9,641 nucleotides of DNA from Candidatus Heimdallarchaeota archaeon (GCA_023135215.1 JAGLTP010000242.1:1-9641), one strand, 5' to 3'; shown: positions 1 to 5,749, counted from the stretch's first letter. Program-made: numbers and translations. The notes: generated by a model not told the origin, from the sequence alone.

Positions 1-208
1 GATTGAAGTTACTTTTCTAGAAGATGCTGAAAATCCAGAAGCTGTTTTGAAATCAAAAGCTATTGGAGAGCCCCCCTTCATGTATGGAATAGGTACTTAC
101 TTCGCACTAAAGAATGCTGCTAGAGCATTTCGTAAAGATAAGGAATGGGAGTATTCATCTCCTCTAACACCAGAAAAACTTTTACTCTATTTACATGAGT
201 TGGAGTAA
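1..208 (+). CDS. Xanthine dehydrogenase-type molybdenum hydroxylase, large subunit, C-terminal fragment
   Basis: Only the last 68 residues are present (frame from base 2, stop TAA 206-208); the gene enters from the left. The fragment contains KAIGEPPFMYGIGTYFALKN, which matches the C-terminal signature of the molybdopterin-binding subunit of the xanthine dehydrogenase/aldehyde oxidase family. In that family the Glu of the GEPP motif is the catalytic base next to the molybdenum centre, and it is kept here. The enzymes hydroxylate purines or aldehydes using Mo-pterin, with electrons passing to FeS and FAD partners. Substrate cannot be read from this fragment. The stop is only 32 bases before the left end of the tnpB element, so that element sits in the gene's immediate 3' flank without breaking the frame. 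Family is seen in sequence; exact enzyme is unresolved. Confidence 0.85.
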   Translation, partial: IEVTFLEDAENPEAVLKSKAIGEPPFMYGIGTYFALKNAARAFRKDKEWEYSSPLTPEKLLLYLHELE

Positions 209-240
209 ACAAATTAAAAGTAAAAGCAAAGCTGTTTATT

Positions 241-266
241 ATGAATTGATTTTGTCATACTGTCAT
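241..266 (+). repeat. Left terminal inverted repeat of tnpB element
   Basis: The 26 bases start ATGAATTGATTTTGTC and end ATACTGTCAT. They pair with the complement of 1587-1612, with differences only at repeat positions 5 (A versus T) and 16 (C versus T). Similarity stops abruptly inside (after about base 268) and outside (before base 240), as expected for true element ends. Confidence 0.8.
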
Positions 267-282
267 GTTAATATTTTCTGAG

Positions 283-290
283 TTTATATA
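283..290 (+). promoter_or_regulatory. TATA box of tnpB
   Basis: TTTATATA lies about 23 bases before the ATG at 310 and about 26 before the ATG at 313. This spacing is typical of an archaeal promoter giving a leaderless transcript. It lies inside the element, so tnpB carries its own promoter. Confidence 0.45.
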
Positions 291-309
291 GGGAAAGCAA
301 GAGAAAAGT

Positions 310-1569
310 ATGATGATCAAAGTCTTGCGGACAGAAATAATAGAAATGCGCAAAAACAAAGAGTTAAGTAAACTTTGTCATCTAACTAAGAACCTCTACA
401 ATCGAGGAAATTATCGGATAAAAGAAGAATTAAATAAAAACAATTTACTCTTTTACAACGACCTTGACAGACTCTTAAAAGATGAGCAATGTTACAAACT
501 TTTACCTTCCCACACTGCCCAACACACACTCAAACTCTTATCTAGGAAACGGAAATCATACTTCGCAGCTCTCAAAGAGTGGAAGAAACACCCCAACAAA
601 TTCCTTAGTTGTCCACGTCCTCCCTATTACAAGAAACCTACGGGAGAGACCATAGCTATCTTCAGTAACCAACAAGCGAAAATAGTTAATGGTTGGCTAG
701 TTTTGCCAAAGAAGATACCATTTACACTTAAGACTAGATTCCATACAGAACATAAGCTGAGAGAAGTAAGAATTGTTCCTCGAGGAGTAGGGTATACTAT
801 AGAGATCATTTATTACAGAAAGCTTCCTAAATTTAAGAAGAAGAAGAATCCTTCAAGAAAAGGAGCTATAGATTTAGGGTTGACTAACCTCGTAACCTTT
901 GTGGATAATATCGATAGCCGACCGATTATTGTCAAGGACGAGGGGAAAGGAGTAAAATCAATAACACAATATTATATGAAGAAAGTAAGTAAGCTGCAAG
1001 AACAGTATGCACAACAACAAAGGAAGTATTTGAAACAGAGACACAGATTGAATTATGGTCAAGCTTTTTACCGTGCTCGAGAAAATTGGAGAAGGAAGAT
1101 GAAAGATGCTTTCCACAAACTAAGTAGATTTCTCATTGATTTGTGGGTAGAGAGGGACCTCCATACCATTGTTATAGGGTACAATCCCAAATGGAAACAA
1201 CAGTTACGCTTAAGACGAAAAACTACTCAGCTCTTCGTTATCATCCCTTTTCATCTTCTTATTAAGTTACTGAAGTATAAAGCAGCTGAACAAGGAATAA
1301 AAGTGGAATTGATTGATGAAAGCCACACCTCTAAGTGTAGTTTTCTTGATAATGAACCCATTCACCATCATGCTTCTTATCTTGGTAAAAGAGTAAAAAG
1401 AGGATTATTTCAATCTGCTCAAGGAATTCTAATCAATGCTGATGTCAATGCTGCATACAATATCTTATCAAAAAGCGATCCGCAAGCATTTCCCTCAAGA
1501 TGTGTGGGCGGGGTAGGAGGGTACGTGATTTACCCCCTTAGAGTAAATTTCCAAGCAATGATGCTCTAG
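310..1569 (+). CDS. tnpB: TnpB-family RNA-guided nuclease, variant with rearranged RuvC motif II
   Basis: This 419-residue protein has the length and layout of IS605 OrfB/TnpB, the ancestor group of Cas12. The N-terminal recognition part includes HLTKNLYNRGNY (about residues 24-35). RuvC-I is GAIDLGLTNLVT with D188. The RuvC-II position, normally ending in Glu, reads TIVIGYNPKWKQ with G290, and a candidate replacement Glu is E337 in LIDESHTSKCSFLDNEPI. RuvC-III is INADVNAAYNI with D378. The usual four-Cys zinc ribbon between motifs II and III is gone: only C343 remains there. The GYNPKWK/ESHTSKCSFLD pattern is a recurring TnpB subgroup, so the variant is probably functional and not decayed; the frame is intact. 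TnpB cuts DNA with a guide RNA from the element's 3' end. Start is ATG 310 or ATG 313. It lies alone inside a TIR-bounded element. Confidence 0.9.
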   Translation: MMIKVLRTEIIEMRKNKELSKLCHLTKNLYNRGNYRIKEELNKNNLLFYNDLDRLLKDEQCYKLLPSHTAQHTLKLLSRKRKSYFAALKEWKKHPNKFLSCPRPPYYKKPTGETIAIFSNQQAKIVNGWLVLPKKIPFTLKTRFHTEHKLREVRIVPRGVGYTIEIIYYRKLPKFKKKKNPSRKGAIDLGLTNLVTFVDNIDSRPIIVKDEGKGVKSITQYYMKKVSKLQEQYAQQQRKYLKQRHRLNYGQAFYRARENWRRKMKDAFHKLSRFLIDLWVERDLHTIVIGYNPKWKQQLRLRRKTTQLFVIIPFHLLIKLLKYKAAEQGIKVELIDESHTSKCSFLDNEPIHHHASYLGKRVKRGLFQSAQGILINADVNAAYNILSKSDPQAFPSRCVGGVGGYVIYPLRVNFQAMML

Positions 1570-1583
1570 CAAAGATGTTGCTA
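1567..1583 (+). other. Stem-loop over the tnpB stop codon (possible part of the guide RNA scaffold)
   Basis: TAGCAA (1567-1572) pairs with TTGCTA (1578-1583) around the loop AGATG. The left arm begins with the TAG stop codon of tnpB. TnpB guide RNAs (omega RNA/reRNA) are known to overlap the 3' end of tnpB and run to the right end of the element. The hairpin ends 3 bases before the right terminal repeat, so it is a reasonable piece of such a scaffold. The structure is seen; the RNA role is inferred. Confidence 0.35.
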
Positions 1584-1586
1584 TAT

Positions 1587-1612
1587 ATGACAGTATAACA
1601 AAATCAAATCAT
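1587..1612 (-). repeat. Right terminal inverted repeat of tnpB element
   Basis: The complement strand reads ATGATTTGATTTTGTT followed by ATACTGTCAT, matching the left repeat at 24 of 26 positions. The two flanks can be rejoined as GCTGTTTAT-TA-TTGTTTCTG to predict the empty site, assuming a TA duplication. Confidence 0.8.
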
Positions 1613-1652
1613 ATTGTTTCTGTTAGTCCAAATAAGGTCTAACTCAATAACA

Positions 1653-1676
1653 GTTTATTTAGAGTTTTAAATAAAC
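1653..1676. repeat. Perfect 9-base inverted repeat between the mobile element and the ubiquitin-like gene
   Basis: GTTTATTTA (1653-1661) and TAAATAAAC (1668-1676) are perfectly complementary around the 6-base spacer GAGTTT. It sits about 60 bases before the TATA box of the ubiquitin-like gene and outside the tnpB element. It could be a regulator site for that promoter or part of the old 3' end of the molybdenum hydroxylase transcript. In such AT-rich DNA, chance is not excluded. Confidence 0.35.
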
Positions 1677-1737
1677 AATATTTTAACATTCGATACTAAA
1701 GATATTCTTAAAAGGCAAAAATAGATAGTAAATGTGG

Positions 1738-1744
1738 TTTATAA
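1738..1744 (+). promoter_or_regulatory. TATA box of the ubiquitin-like gene
   Basis: TTTATAA is centred about 22 bases before the ATG at 1763. No convincing Shine-Dalgarno precedes the ATG (the nearest purine run is AAAAAAGG), so a leaderless or near-leaderless message is likely. Confidence 0.5.
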
Positions 1745-1762
1745 CAAAAAAGGTTGGTATAA

Positions 1763-2119
1763 ATGAGCGAAGAATTTGAAGAATTGTCTTTCGATGAAGA
1801 GGAGGAAGAAATTGAAGAAGTAGTTGAAGAAGAAATAGTATCTAAAACACCTTCAACTAAGACTCCAGCTGGAAAGAAAATCAGTGTGTATTTCCAAAGT
1901 ACTATTGGACCAAGTCCAAAACAAGAAAAACTAGTAGTTGCTACTGATGCACCTATTGATGATATAAAATACACTGTAAGTCAAATATTTGGCCTTCCAC
2001 CAGAAGAATTTCATCTTTCTCATGCAGGAAGAACCTGTGATCCTGGCGATACTTTTAAAGACTATGGTGTTGAAGACGGAGACACCGTATTATTAATACC
2101 CGTTTCTACAGCAGGATAA
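1763..2119 (+). CDS. Ubiquitin-like beta-grasp protein with acidic N-terminal tail and C-terminal -STAG
   Basis: The protein has 118 residues. Residues 1-27 are a very acidic tail (runs of Glu, for example DEEEEEIEEVVEEE). Residues 28-37 are a Thr/Ser/Lys/Pro linker. Residues 38-113 look like one beta-grasp domain: strand KKISVYF, a turn, strand EKLVVA, helix PIDDIKYTVSQIFGLP, then FHLSHAGRTCDPGDTFKDYGV and EDGDTVLLIPV, which is the ubiquitin pattern ending in 'dGD.v.li'. The C-terminus is STAG, a single terminal Gly with no residues after it, so no protease would be needed to expose it. Terminal -GG is usual for ubiquitin, SAMPs and MoaD/ThiS; UFM1 matures to a single Gly (-VG). The next gene is an E1, the expected partner. 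Expected role: covalent modifier of proteins, or a sulfur carrier. Fold and pairing are well supported; the target process is unknown. Confidence 0.82.
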   Translation: MSEEFEELSFDEEEEEIEEVVEEEIVSKTPSTKTPAGKKISVYFQSTIGPSPKQEKLVVATDAPIDDIKYTVSQIFGLPPEEFHLSHAGRTCDPGDTFKDYGVEDGDTVLLIPVSTAG

Positions 2120-2140
2120 ATTTGTTTAACATCTTTTTAG

Positions 2141-2174
2141 AGAGAAAATCAAAATTCTCTTTTCTTTTTCTTTA
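2141..2174 (+). terminator. Hairpin plus oligo-T terminator of the ubiquitin-like gene
   Basis: AGAGAA (2141-2146) pairs with TTCTCT (2155-2160) around an 8-base loop, followed by TTTCTTTTTCTTTA. Archaeal RNA polymerase stops at T-rich tracts, so the ubiquitin-like gene is probably transcribed separately from the E1 gene. Confidence 0.6.
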
Positions 2175-2251
2175 TTCCCTATTTCATTTGTTTCTTTCAC
2201 TGCCTAAAGGAAATGAATTAAAAGCTTTCAAACATAAGAATCTTTAATTTT

Positions 2252-2261
2252 AAGTATATAT
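2252..2261 (+). promoter_or_regulatory. TATA-like promoter of the E1 gene
   Basis: AAGTATATAT lies about 24 bases before the ATG at 2281 and only 9 before the ATG at 2266. A second AT box, CTTTAATTTT at 2242-2251, lies about 20 bases before 2266. If the first box is used, translation may start at 2281 (protein five residues shorter). The choice does not affect any domain. Confidence 0.35.
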
Positions 2262-2265
2262 CTCA

Positions 2266-3543
2266 ATGAGTGTAATCAACATGAATCAGAATATCAAAAA
2301 ATCAAACAACTCTAACTTCTTCAGTGAAGCTTTAAGCTCAGAAGAAAGAGTAAGATTCGATAGACAATTAAGATTGCCAGGATGGAATCAGAAAGCATTG
2401 AAAGAATCAACAGTTCTCATAGTAGGAGTAGGGGGATTGGGAACAGAAGTTGCAAAAAATCTTGCAATGGCAGGAGTAGGAGTCTTACACTTAATAGATT
2501 TAGATTTTATAGAACACTCAAATCTGAATAGACAAATACTATTCTATGATGCTGAGGAAGGAGAACCTAAGTCTAAGGTTGCAGCTCGTACACTGAAGAA
2601 GATTAACCCATATAGTAAGTACATTTGGCATTATTCTAATCTTGAAGATGTTGATCCAGAGATTTATGCAACAGCTGACGTATATATATCTGGACTTGAT
2701 TCTGTTACAGCAAGAAATGAATTAATTCGTAGGGCTGTTCATTTTAAGAAACCCATGATAGATGGTGGAACAGCTACATATTACGGACATGTTTACAGTT
2801 ATTTACCAGATGAGAATTCGTGTTTACAATGTGACCCTCAAAGAGAAAGAGAAAGAGAGACACTAGCTGCTTGCACTCTAGTAGGTATTCCTAGAAAGCG
2901 ATCACACTGTTTACTCAAAGGACAACTATTTTTTGAATCAAAACATAATAGACCTCCAGATACAACTGTAATAGAGGAAGTGAAAATAGCTCTAGATTAC
3001 GCTAATGAACTAATTAGGGAACATTTTTCTGATTCTGGATTATTTACTCTGGATGAAGCAGTAAAAATGATAGATCAACATGATCCAACAGTTATTTCAA
3101 TAAATGCTGTAATAGCTTCAATTCAAACCCAAGAAGCTTTGAAATTATTGCATCACATTAAGGGAATTGAACTTGGAACTGTTAACCCTGAATATCTAAT
3201 TTACAACGGATTAGTAGGGAAATTCTTCTATATAGAAAAACCTCCAAACAAAGAATGTCATCTTTGTGGTTCAAATGCTCCTATTATAGAATCAATAGAA
3301 TTACCTGAAACATCTACTCTTGATATGATTTTGCCGATATTAAAGAATAGAGGATACTCTTTTGATCCTGAACTATTACCAAATTTCTGGCTCATGGATC
3401 GAAAAGAAATGAAAGAAGCAAAAAAAGGATTTACCTTGAAAGAACAGAAAATAAGAAATTATGAAACGGTATATGTTACTGGTCTCTCAAAGAACAATGA
3501 AGAGAAGGATGTTTATCTACATATTCTTTTGAAAGGCAAATAA
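2266..3543 (+). CDS. E1-like ubiquitin-activating enzyme, UBA2/UBA3 type
   Basis: The 425-residue protein would adenylate the C-terminal Gly of a ubiquitin-like protein and carry it as a thioester. Visible features: RFDRQLRLPGW (30-40), typical of E1/MoeB starts; nucleotide loop GVGGLG (54-59); DLDFIEHSNLNRQ (78-90) with the Asn/Arg/Gln of the ATP site; K104; GLDS (143-146) with D145; zinc ligands C186/C189 and C331/C334. ACTLVGIPRKRSHC (202-215) matches the 'CT....P...HC' catalytic cysteine segment of eukaryotic UBA2/UBA3, making C203 the likely thioester Cys. An inserted helical part (about 216-272) is followed by SINAVIASIQTQEALKLL (278-295), the segment returning to the adenylation fold. 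Residues about 345-422 resemble a C-terminal ubiquitin-fold domain, the E2-docking part of E1s. The length is close to UBA3 and well beyond MoeB/ThiF (about 250). A separate promoter is likely. The modifier upstream is the obvious substrate; no E2 is visible. Confidence 0.88.
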   Translation: MSVINMNQNIKKSNNSNFFSEALSSEERVRFDRQLRLPGWNQKALKESTVLIVGVGGLGTEVAKNLAMAGVGVLHLIDLDFIEHSNLNRQILFYDAEEGEPKSKVAARTLKKINPYSKYIWHYSNLEDVDPEIYATADVYISGLDSVTARNELIRRAVHFKKPMIDGGTATYYGHVYSYLPDENSCLQCDPQRERERETLAACTLVGIPRKRSHCLLKGQLFFESKHNRPPDTTVIEEVKIALDYANELIREHFSDSGLFTLDEAVKMIDQHDPTVISINAVIASIQTQEALKLLHHIKGIELGTVNPEYLIYNGLVGKFFYIEKPPNKECHLCGSNAPIIESIELPETSTLDMILPILKNRGYSFDPELLPNFWLMDRKEMKEAKKGFTLKEQKIRNYETVYVTGLSKNNEEKDVYLHILLKGK

Positions 3544-3544
3544 C

Positions 3545-3563
3545 TTTTTTTTATTCTTATTTT
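3545..3563 (+). terminator. Oligo-T terminator of the E1 gene
   Basis: Eight T in a row followed by ATTCTTATTTT begin one base after the E1 stop codon. Oligo-T alone terminates archaeal transcription. It runs right up to the ATG at 3564, which argues against that ATG being the start of the next gene. Confidence 0.55.
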
Positions 3564-3593
3564 ATGAGAAAGTCGTCTCAAAAAAGGAGAAAA

Positions 3594-3605
3594 CTTAATA
3601 AATAC
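3594..3605 (+). promoter_or_regulatory. TATA-like promoter of the TIGR04076/ATC_hyd operon
   Basis: CTTAATAAATAC is centred about 25 bases before the ATG at 3624, the leaderless spacing seen at several other genes in this window. It supports 3624 as the start of the operon's first gene. Confidence 0.4.
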
Positions 3606-3623
3606 TTGTTTCCTTCTTCTGAT

Positions 3624-3965
3624 ATGTCTAGAGGTTATCCAGTAAAAATAACAATTGTTAGAAAGTTCAGCTCAGAAGAAGTATTTGGGCATGAACATTA
3701 CTACCCAGATGGTAGAAAATCAACTATATGTCCCCATTTTAAAGAAGACGAGGAAATAATTATCGATCATGCATATATTGATTTACCAACTGATTGGCCT
3801 TGTTCATGGGCTTGGATGGACCTTTGGAAAGATCTATTAGTTTTATCCTTAGGTGGAGATTTTTCTCATACTGAACCTAGAATAACATATACAACCTGTA
3901 GGGATGGAACTAAACCTGTAGTTTTCAAATTAGAGCGAATAGAAAAAAAGGAGGATAAAAAATGA
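3624..3965 (+). CDS. TIGR04076-type small conserved protein
   Basis: With the ATG at 3624 the protein has 113 residues. Recognisable family blocks, in order, are VKITIVRKF at the start, ICPHFKEDEE, PCSWAWMDLWKDLLVLSLGG, and CRDGTKPVVFKLERIE near the end. These match my recall of TIGR04076, a family of roughly 100-residue proteins of unknown function with conserved Cys, here in CPHF, PCSWAW and TTCRDG. An in-frame ATG at 3564 would add 20 basic residues (RKSSQKRRKLNK...), but it abuts the E1 terminator and lacks a ribosome site, while 3624 has a well-placed TATA box. The stop overlaps the next start as ATGA (3962-3965), so translation of the two is coupled and they very likely act together. 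Conserved Cys residues hint at metal or thiol chemistry; that is inference. Confidence 0.7.
   Translation: MSRGYPVKITIVRKFSSEEVFGHEHYYPDGRKSTICPHFKEDEEIIIDHAYIDLPTDWPCSWAWMDLWKDLLVLSLGGDFSHTEPRITYTTCRDGTKPVVFKLERIEKKEDKK
3950..3954 (+). promoter_or_regulatory. Strong Shine-Dalgarno for the first ATC_hyd gene
   Basis: GGAGG lies 7 bases before the ATG at 3962, inside the 3' end of the TIGR04076-type gene. It fixes the start of the downstream gene. Internal operon genes here use ribosome sites, while several first genes appear leaderless. Confidence 0.75.
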
Positions 3966-4834
3966 AAATAGAGACTCACCAATGTGGTAGTTTAACAAAA
4001 AGAGGAAACATTACCCCAAGTAAAGTGATTAAGGATAGGATGGAACGAACTGATTTTGTGCTCAAGTTTTTTCACAAATTAAAACCCGAGGAGTTAAGTC
4101 TGTATGTTTCTCATTTTAAGGACAAATTGCACGAGATTATTGGAGATTACAAATTCGATATTAATGCTTTTGACTGGGATTTCTTAAGAGAAGGAATGGA
4201 AATGATACAAAATTTCCAGGATTTAGAGAAAGCGGTTTTTCTATGGATTTGTAAAACACTAAAACTACCTGACAATTACAATTCAGAACAAGGAGAAATA
4301 GAATTAATGTACTTCGATTGGATAAAATCAGGAGAAAGGTTGTCATACCATAGAGTAAAGACCTTTGTTGAACTTTATGGTGAAGAAATAGGGATAGAAA
4401 TATACAAACAAATAATTCCAGATATAATCAAAGAATTGAAGTCAAGATATAGAAGAGAACAACCCGATGATCCAAAATCACAAACCATTCTTGATTCAAA
4501 TAAAGGGTCAATTGAATCTTGGTGTAGAATTGGTCTTGCAGATTTCGCATTTTGTATATTTGATGACCATAAGATAGTTTATCGCTTTGACAGCTGTTTA
4601 ACTCCTGAAGCATTAAAAGATTTCAATGATCCTGATATAGCTTATCTAGCTTCTTGTTATATCGGTGATGCACCAGAGTGGAATAAGGATAAAATCATAC
4701 ATATGCGAAGAACGCAAACTCTTCATCATGAAGACTTCTGTGATGAAATGTATTGGAATAATCATGTACATCCAAACGCTGAACAACCATCTTTAGATTT
4801 TATCGAAAATATAGGGAAGAAATTGGAGGAATAA
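3962..4834 (+). CDS. L-2-amino-thiazoline-4-carboxylate hydrolase-like (ATC_hyd family) protein, copy 1
   Basis: The 290-residue protein is soluble; residues 1-160 are mostly helical and not recognised. The C-terminal half fits the ATC_hyd family, which carries three conserved Cys: C212 in YRFDSCLTPEAL, C232 in DIAYLASCYIGDAPEWN (with D236), and C260 in RRTQTLHHEDFCDEMYW (with D261). The founding enzyme opens the thiazoline ring of ATC to give N-carbamoyl-L-cysteine, but most family members have no known substrate, and this one is longer than a minimal domain. The ATG overlaps the upstream stop by 4 bases and has GGAGG 7 bases away; copy 2 follows 3 bases after the stop. The Cys/Asp set and its link to a Cys-rich TIGR04076 protein suggest sulfur or metal chemistry, but that is inference. 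Confidence 0.65.
   Translation: MKIETHQCGSLTKRGNITPSKVIKDRMERTDFVLKFFHKLKPEELSLYVSHFKDKLHEIIGDYKFDINAFDWDFLREGMEMIQNFQDLEKAVFLWICKTLKLPDNYNSEQGEIELMYFDWIKSGERLSYHRVKTFVELYGEEIGIEIYKQIIPDIIKELKSRYRREQPDDPKSQTILDSNKGSIESWCRIGLADFAFCIFDDHKIVYRFDSCLTPEALKDFNDPDIAYLASCYIGDAPEWNKDKIIHMRRTQTLHHEDFCDEMYWNNHVHPNAEQPSLDFIENIGKKLEE
4825..4829 (+). promoter_or_regulatory. Shine-Dalgarno for the second ATC_hyd-like gene
   Basis: GGAGG lies 8 bases before the ATG at 4838 and within the last codons of copy 1. This fixes the start and shows the genes are translated from one message. Confidence 0.75.
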
Positions 4835-4837
4835 GAA

Positions 4838-5719
4838 ATGGAAGTCTTTAGAACAGGTAGATATCATATAAGTGATCTTGACAACTTACAAGAACTGCAA
4901 CCTTTAGAATTTGCAAAGAAAACTGTCTTAAAGAGATTGAATTATCTTATTGGTTTCATTAAGAATGAGAAACCTGAAATTCTGCAGAGTTTTGTTACAA
5001 AATTAAACAATAAATTTGTTAAGCTCCTGAGCAAATCCTATATAAATGAAAAAATTATTAAAAATACTGACATAAGCAAAGATTTTATTCATTTGAAAGT
5101 TTTTCCAGATTTATTACATAATTCTTTGAATTATTATCTTCAATTACTTAACATTGATACAACAAAGAATTGGATTGAAATAAAGTTCAAAGTAACTAAT
5201 AAGAATTATATTCAATCTTTTCTTTATCATAGATACTATAATGCATTTATCTTAACTGAACTAATAGAGAGAAATCTAGCTGTTCAATTGTTTAAAGATT
5301 ATATTAATGCTTATGTTAAATCTCTATCATCAGAGAGACCTATATATGAAACATTAGAGGAATTTAGGGAAGCTAGAATCCCTCAGAAAGGGAATCCTCC
5401 TAGTATTGGTTGGGAAATTGTTCAAGGTGTCCTTGAAAATGGTAAATTTCCTCAAAGAAAAGATACTTGCATGTGGGATGATGCAATCAGAGAATTACCA
5501 GATGTTGAATTGAAATATTTAGCAGCATGTTATGGAGATTTTCAGAGTTATAACAATAATAATGACAGTTTCATCTTAACTATGGATCATACAATAATTG
5601 CAGGTGATCCTTATTGTTCTTGTGTTCTTCATGATATTAGAATTAACGGTGATCTCACTCATCCATCAAGAGAATTCTTTGATAATATGTGGCCATTACA
5701 GGAATGGCAAAAAAAATAA
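4838..5719 (+). CDS. Divergent ATC_hyd-like protein, copy 2
   Basis: The 293-residue protein is almost the same length as its upstream neighbour and alignable by eye in the C-terminal half: KDTCMWDDAIRELPDVEL (C211), KYLAACYGDFQSY (C231, D234) and HTIIAGDPYCSCVLHD (C260, C262) lie at nearly the same positions as the three Cys blocks of copy 1. The N-terminal halves are far more different, with copy 2 richer in Asn, Lys and Ile. Both are probably products of an old tandem duplication, keeping the Cys pattern while diverging elsewhere, possibly forming a heteromer. Expected chemistry is as uncertain as for copy 1. It is the last gene of the operon; the next gene converges on it 30 bases away. 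Confidence 0.55.
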   Translation: MEVFRTGRYHISDLDNLQELQPLEFAKKTVLKRLNYLIGFIKNEKPEILQSFVTKLNNKFVKLLSKSYINEKIIKNTDISKDFIHLKVFPDLLHNSLNYYLQLLNIDTTKNWIEIKFKVTNKNYIQSFLYHRYYNAFILTELIERNLAVQLFKDYINAYVKSLSSERPIYETLEEFREARIPQKGNPPSIGWEIVQGVLENGKFPQRKDTCMWDDAIRELPDVELKYLAACYGDFQSYNNNNDSFILTMDHTIIAGDPYCSCVLHDIRINGDLTHPSREFFDNMWPLQEWQKK

Positions 5720-5749
5720 GAAAATTAAGTACAGAATAAACTGTAACCT

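Larger units (their letters stand above)
241..1612 (+). mobile_element. tnpB-only insertion element bounded by terminal inverted repeats
   Basis: A 1372-base unit begins and ends with 26-base inverted repeats (241-266 and the complement of 1587-1612) that match at 24 of 26 positions. The only gene inside is tnpB (310-1569); there is no tnpA, serine recombinase or DDE transposase. The outer flanks read ...TTTATT before base 241 and ATTGTTT... after 1612, so either a 3-base ATT duplication or, shifting the boundary by one base, a TA on each side fits as target-site duplication. IS200/IS605 and IS607 elements normally lack long terminal inverted repeats, so this layout suggests mobilisation in trans by a TIR-recognising transposase, with a TA-targeting IS630/Tc1-mariner type one possibility. 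The ends are seen directly; the mobilisation route is inference. Confidence 0.75.

Noticed and set aside
246..250. TTGAT in the left end as an IS200/IS605-type target or TAM motif
   Set aside because: TTGAT is the known ISDra2 target, but here it is inside the inverted repeat and recurs as TTTGAT in the right repeat, so it is part of the repeat and not a flanking target.
627..809. Minus-strand open frame of 60 codons inside tnpB
   Set aside because: It is fully inside a confidently identified gene on the other strand, with no domain or ribosome site of its own.
1613..1762. CRISPR array or repeat cluster in the intergenic DNA beside the tnpB element
   Set aside because: Only one short palindrome is present; no regularly spaced direct repeats were found here or elsewhere in the window.
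1708..1974. Minus-strand open frame with a poly-Ser stretch opposite the ubiquitin-like gene
   Set aside because: The Ser run is the complement of the Glu-rich tail of the ubiquitin-like protein; no independent support.
2266..3543. MoeB/ThiF sulfurtransferase-partner annotation for the E1 gene
   Set aside because: The length (425 residues), the CT....P...HC catalytic segment and the extra C-terminal domain fit UBA2/UBA3-type E1s better than the roughly 250-residue MoeB/ThiF core. A sulfur-transfer role for the pair is still not excluded.
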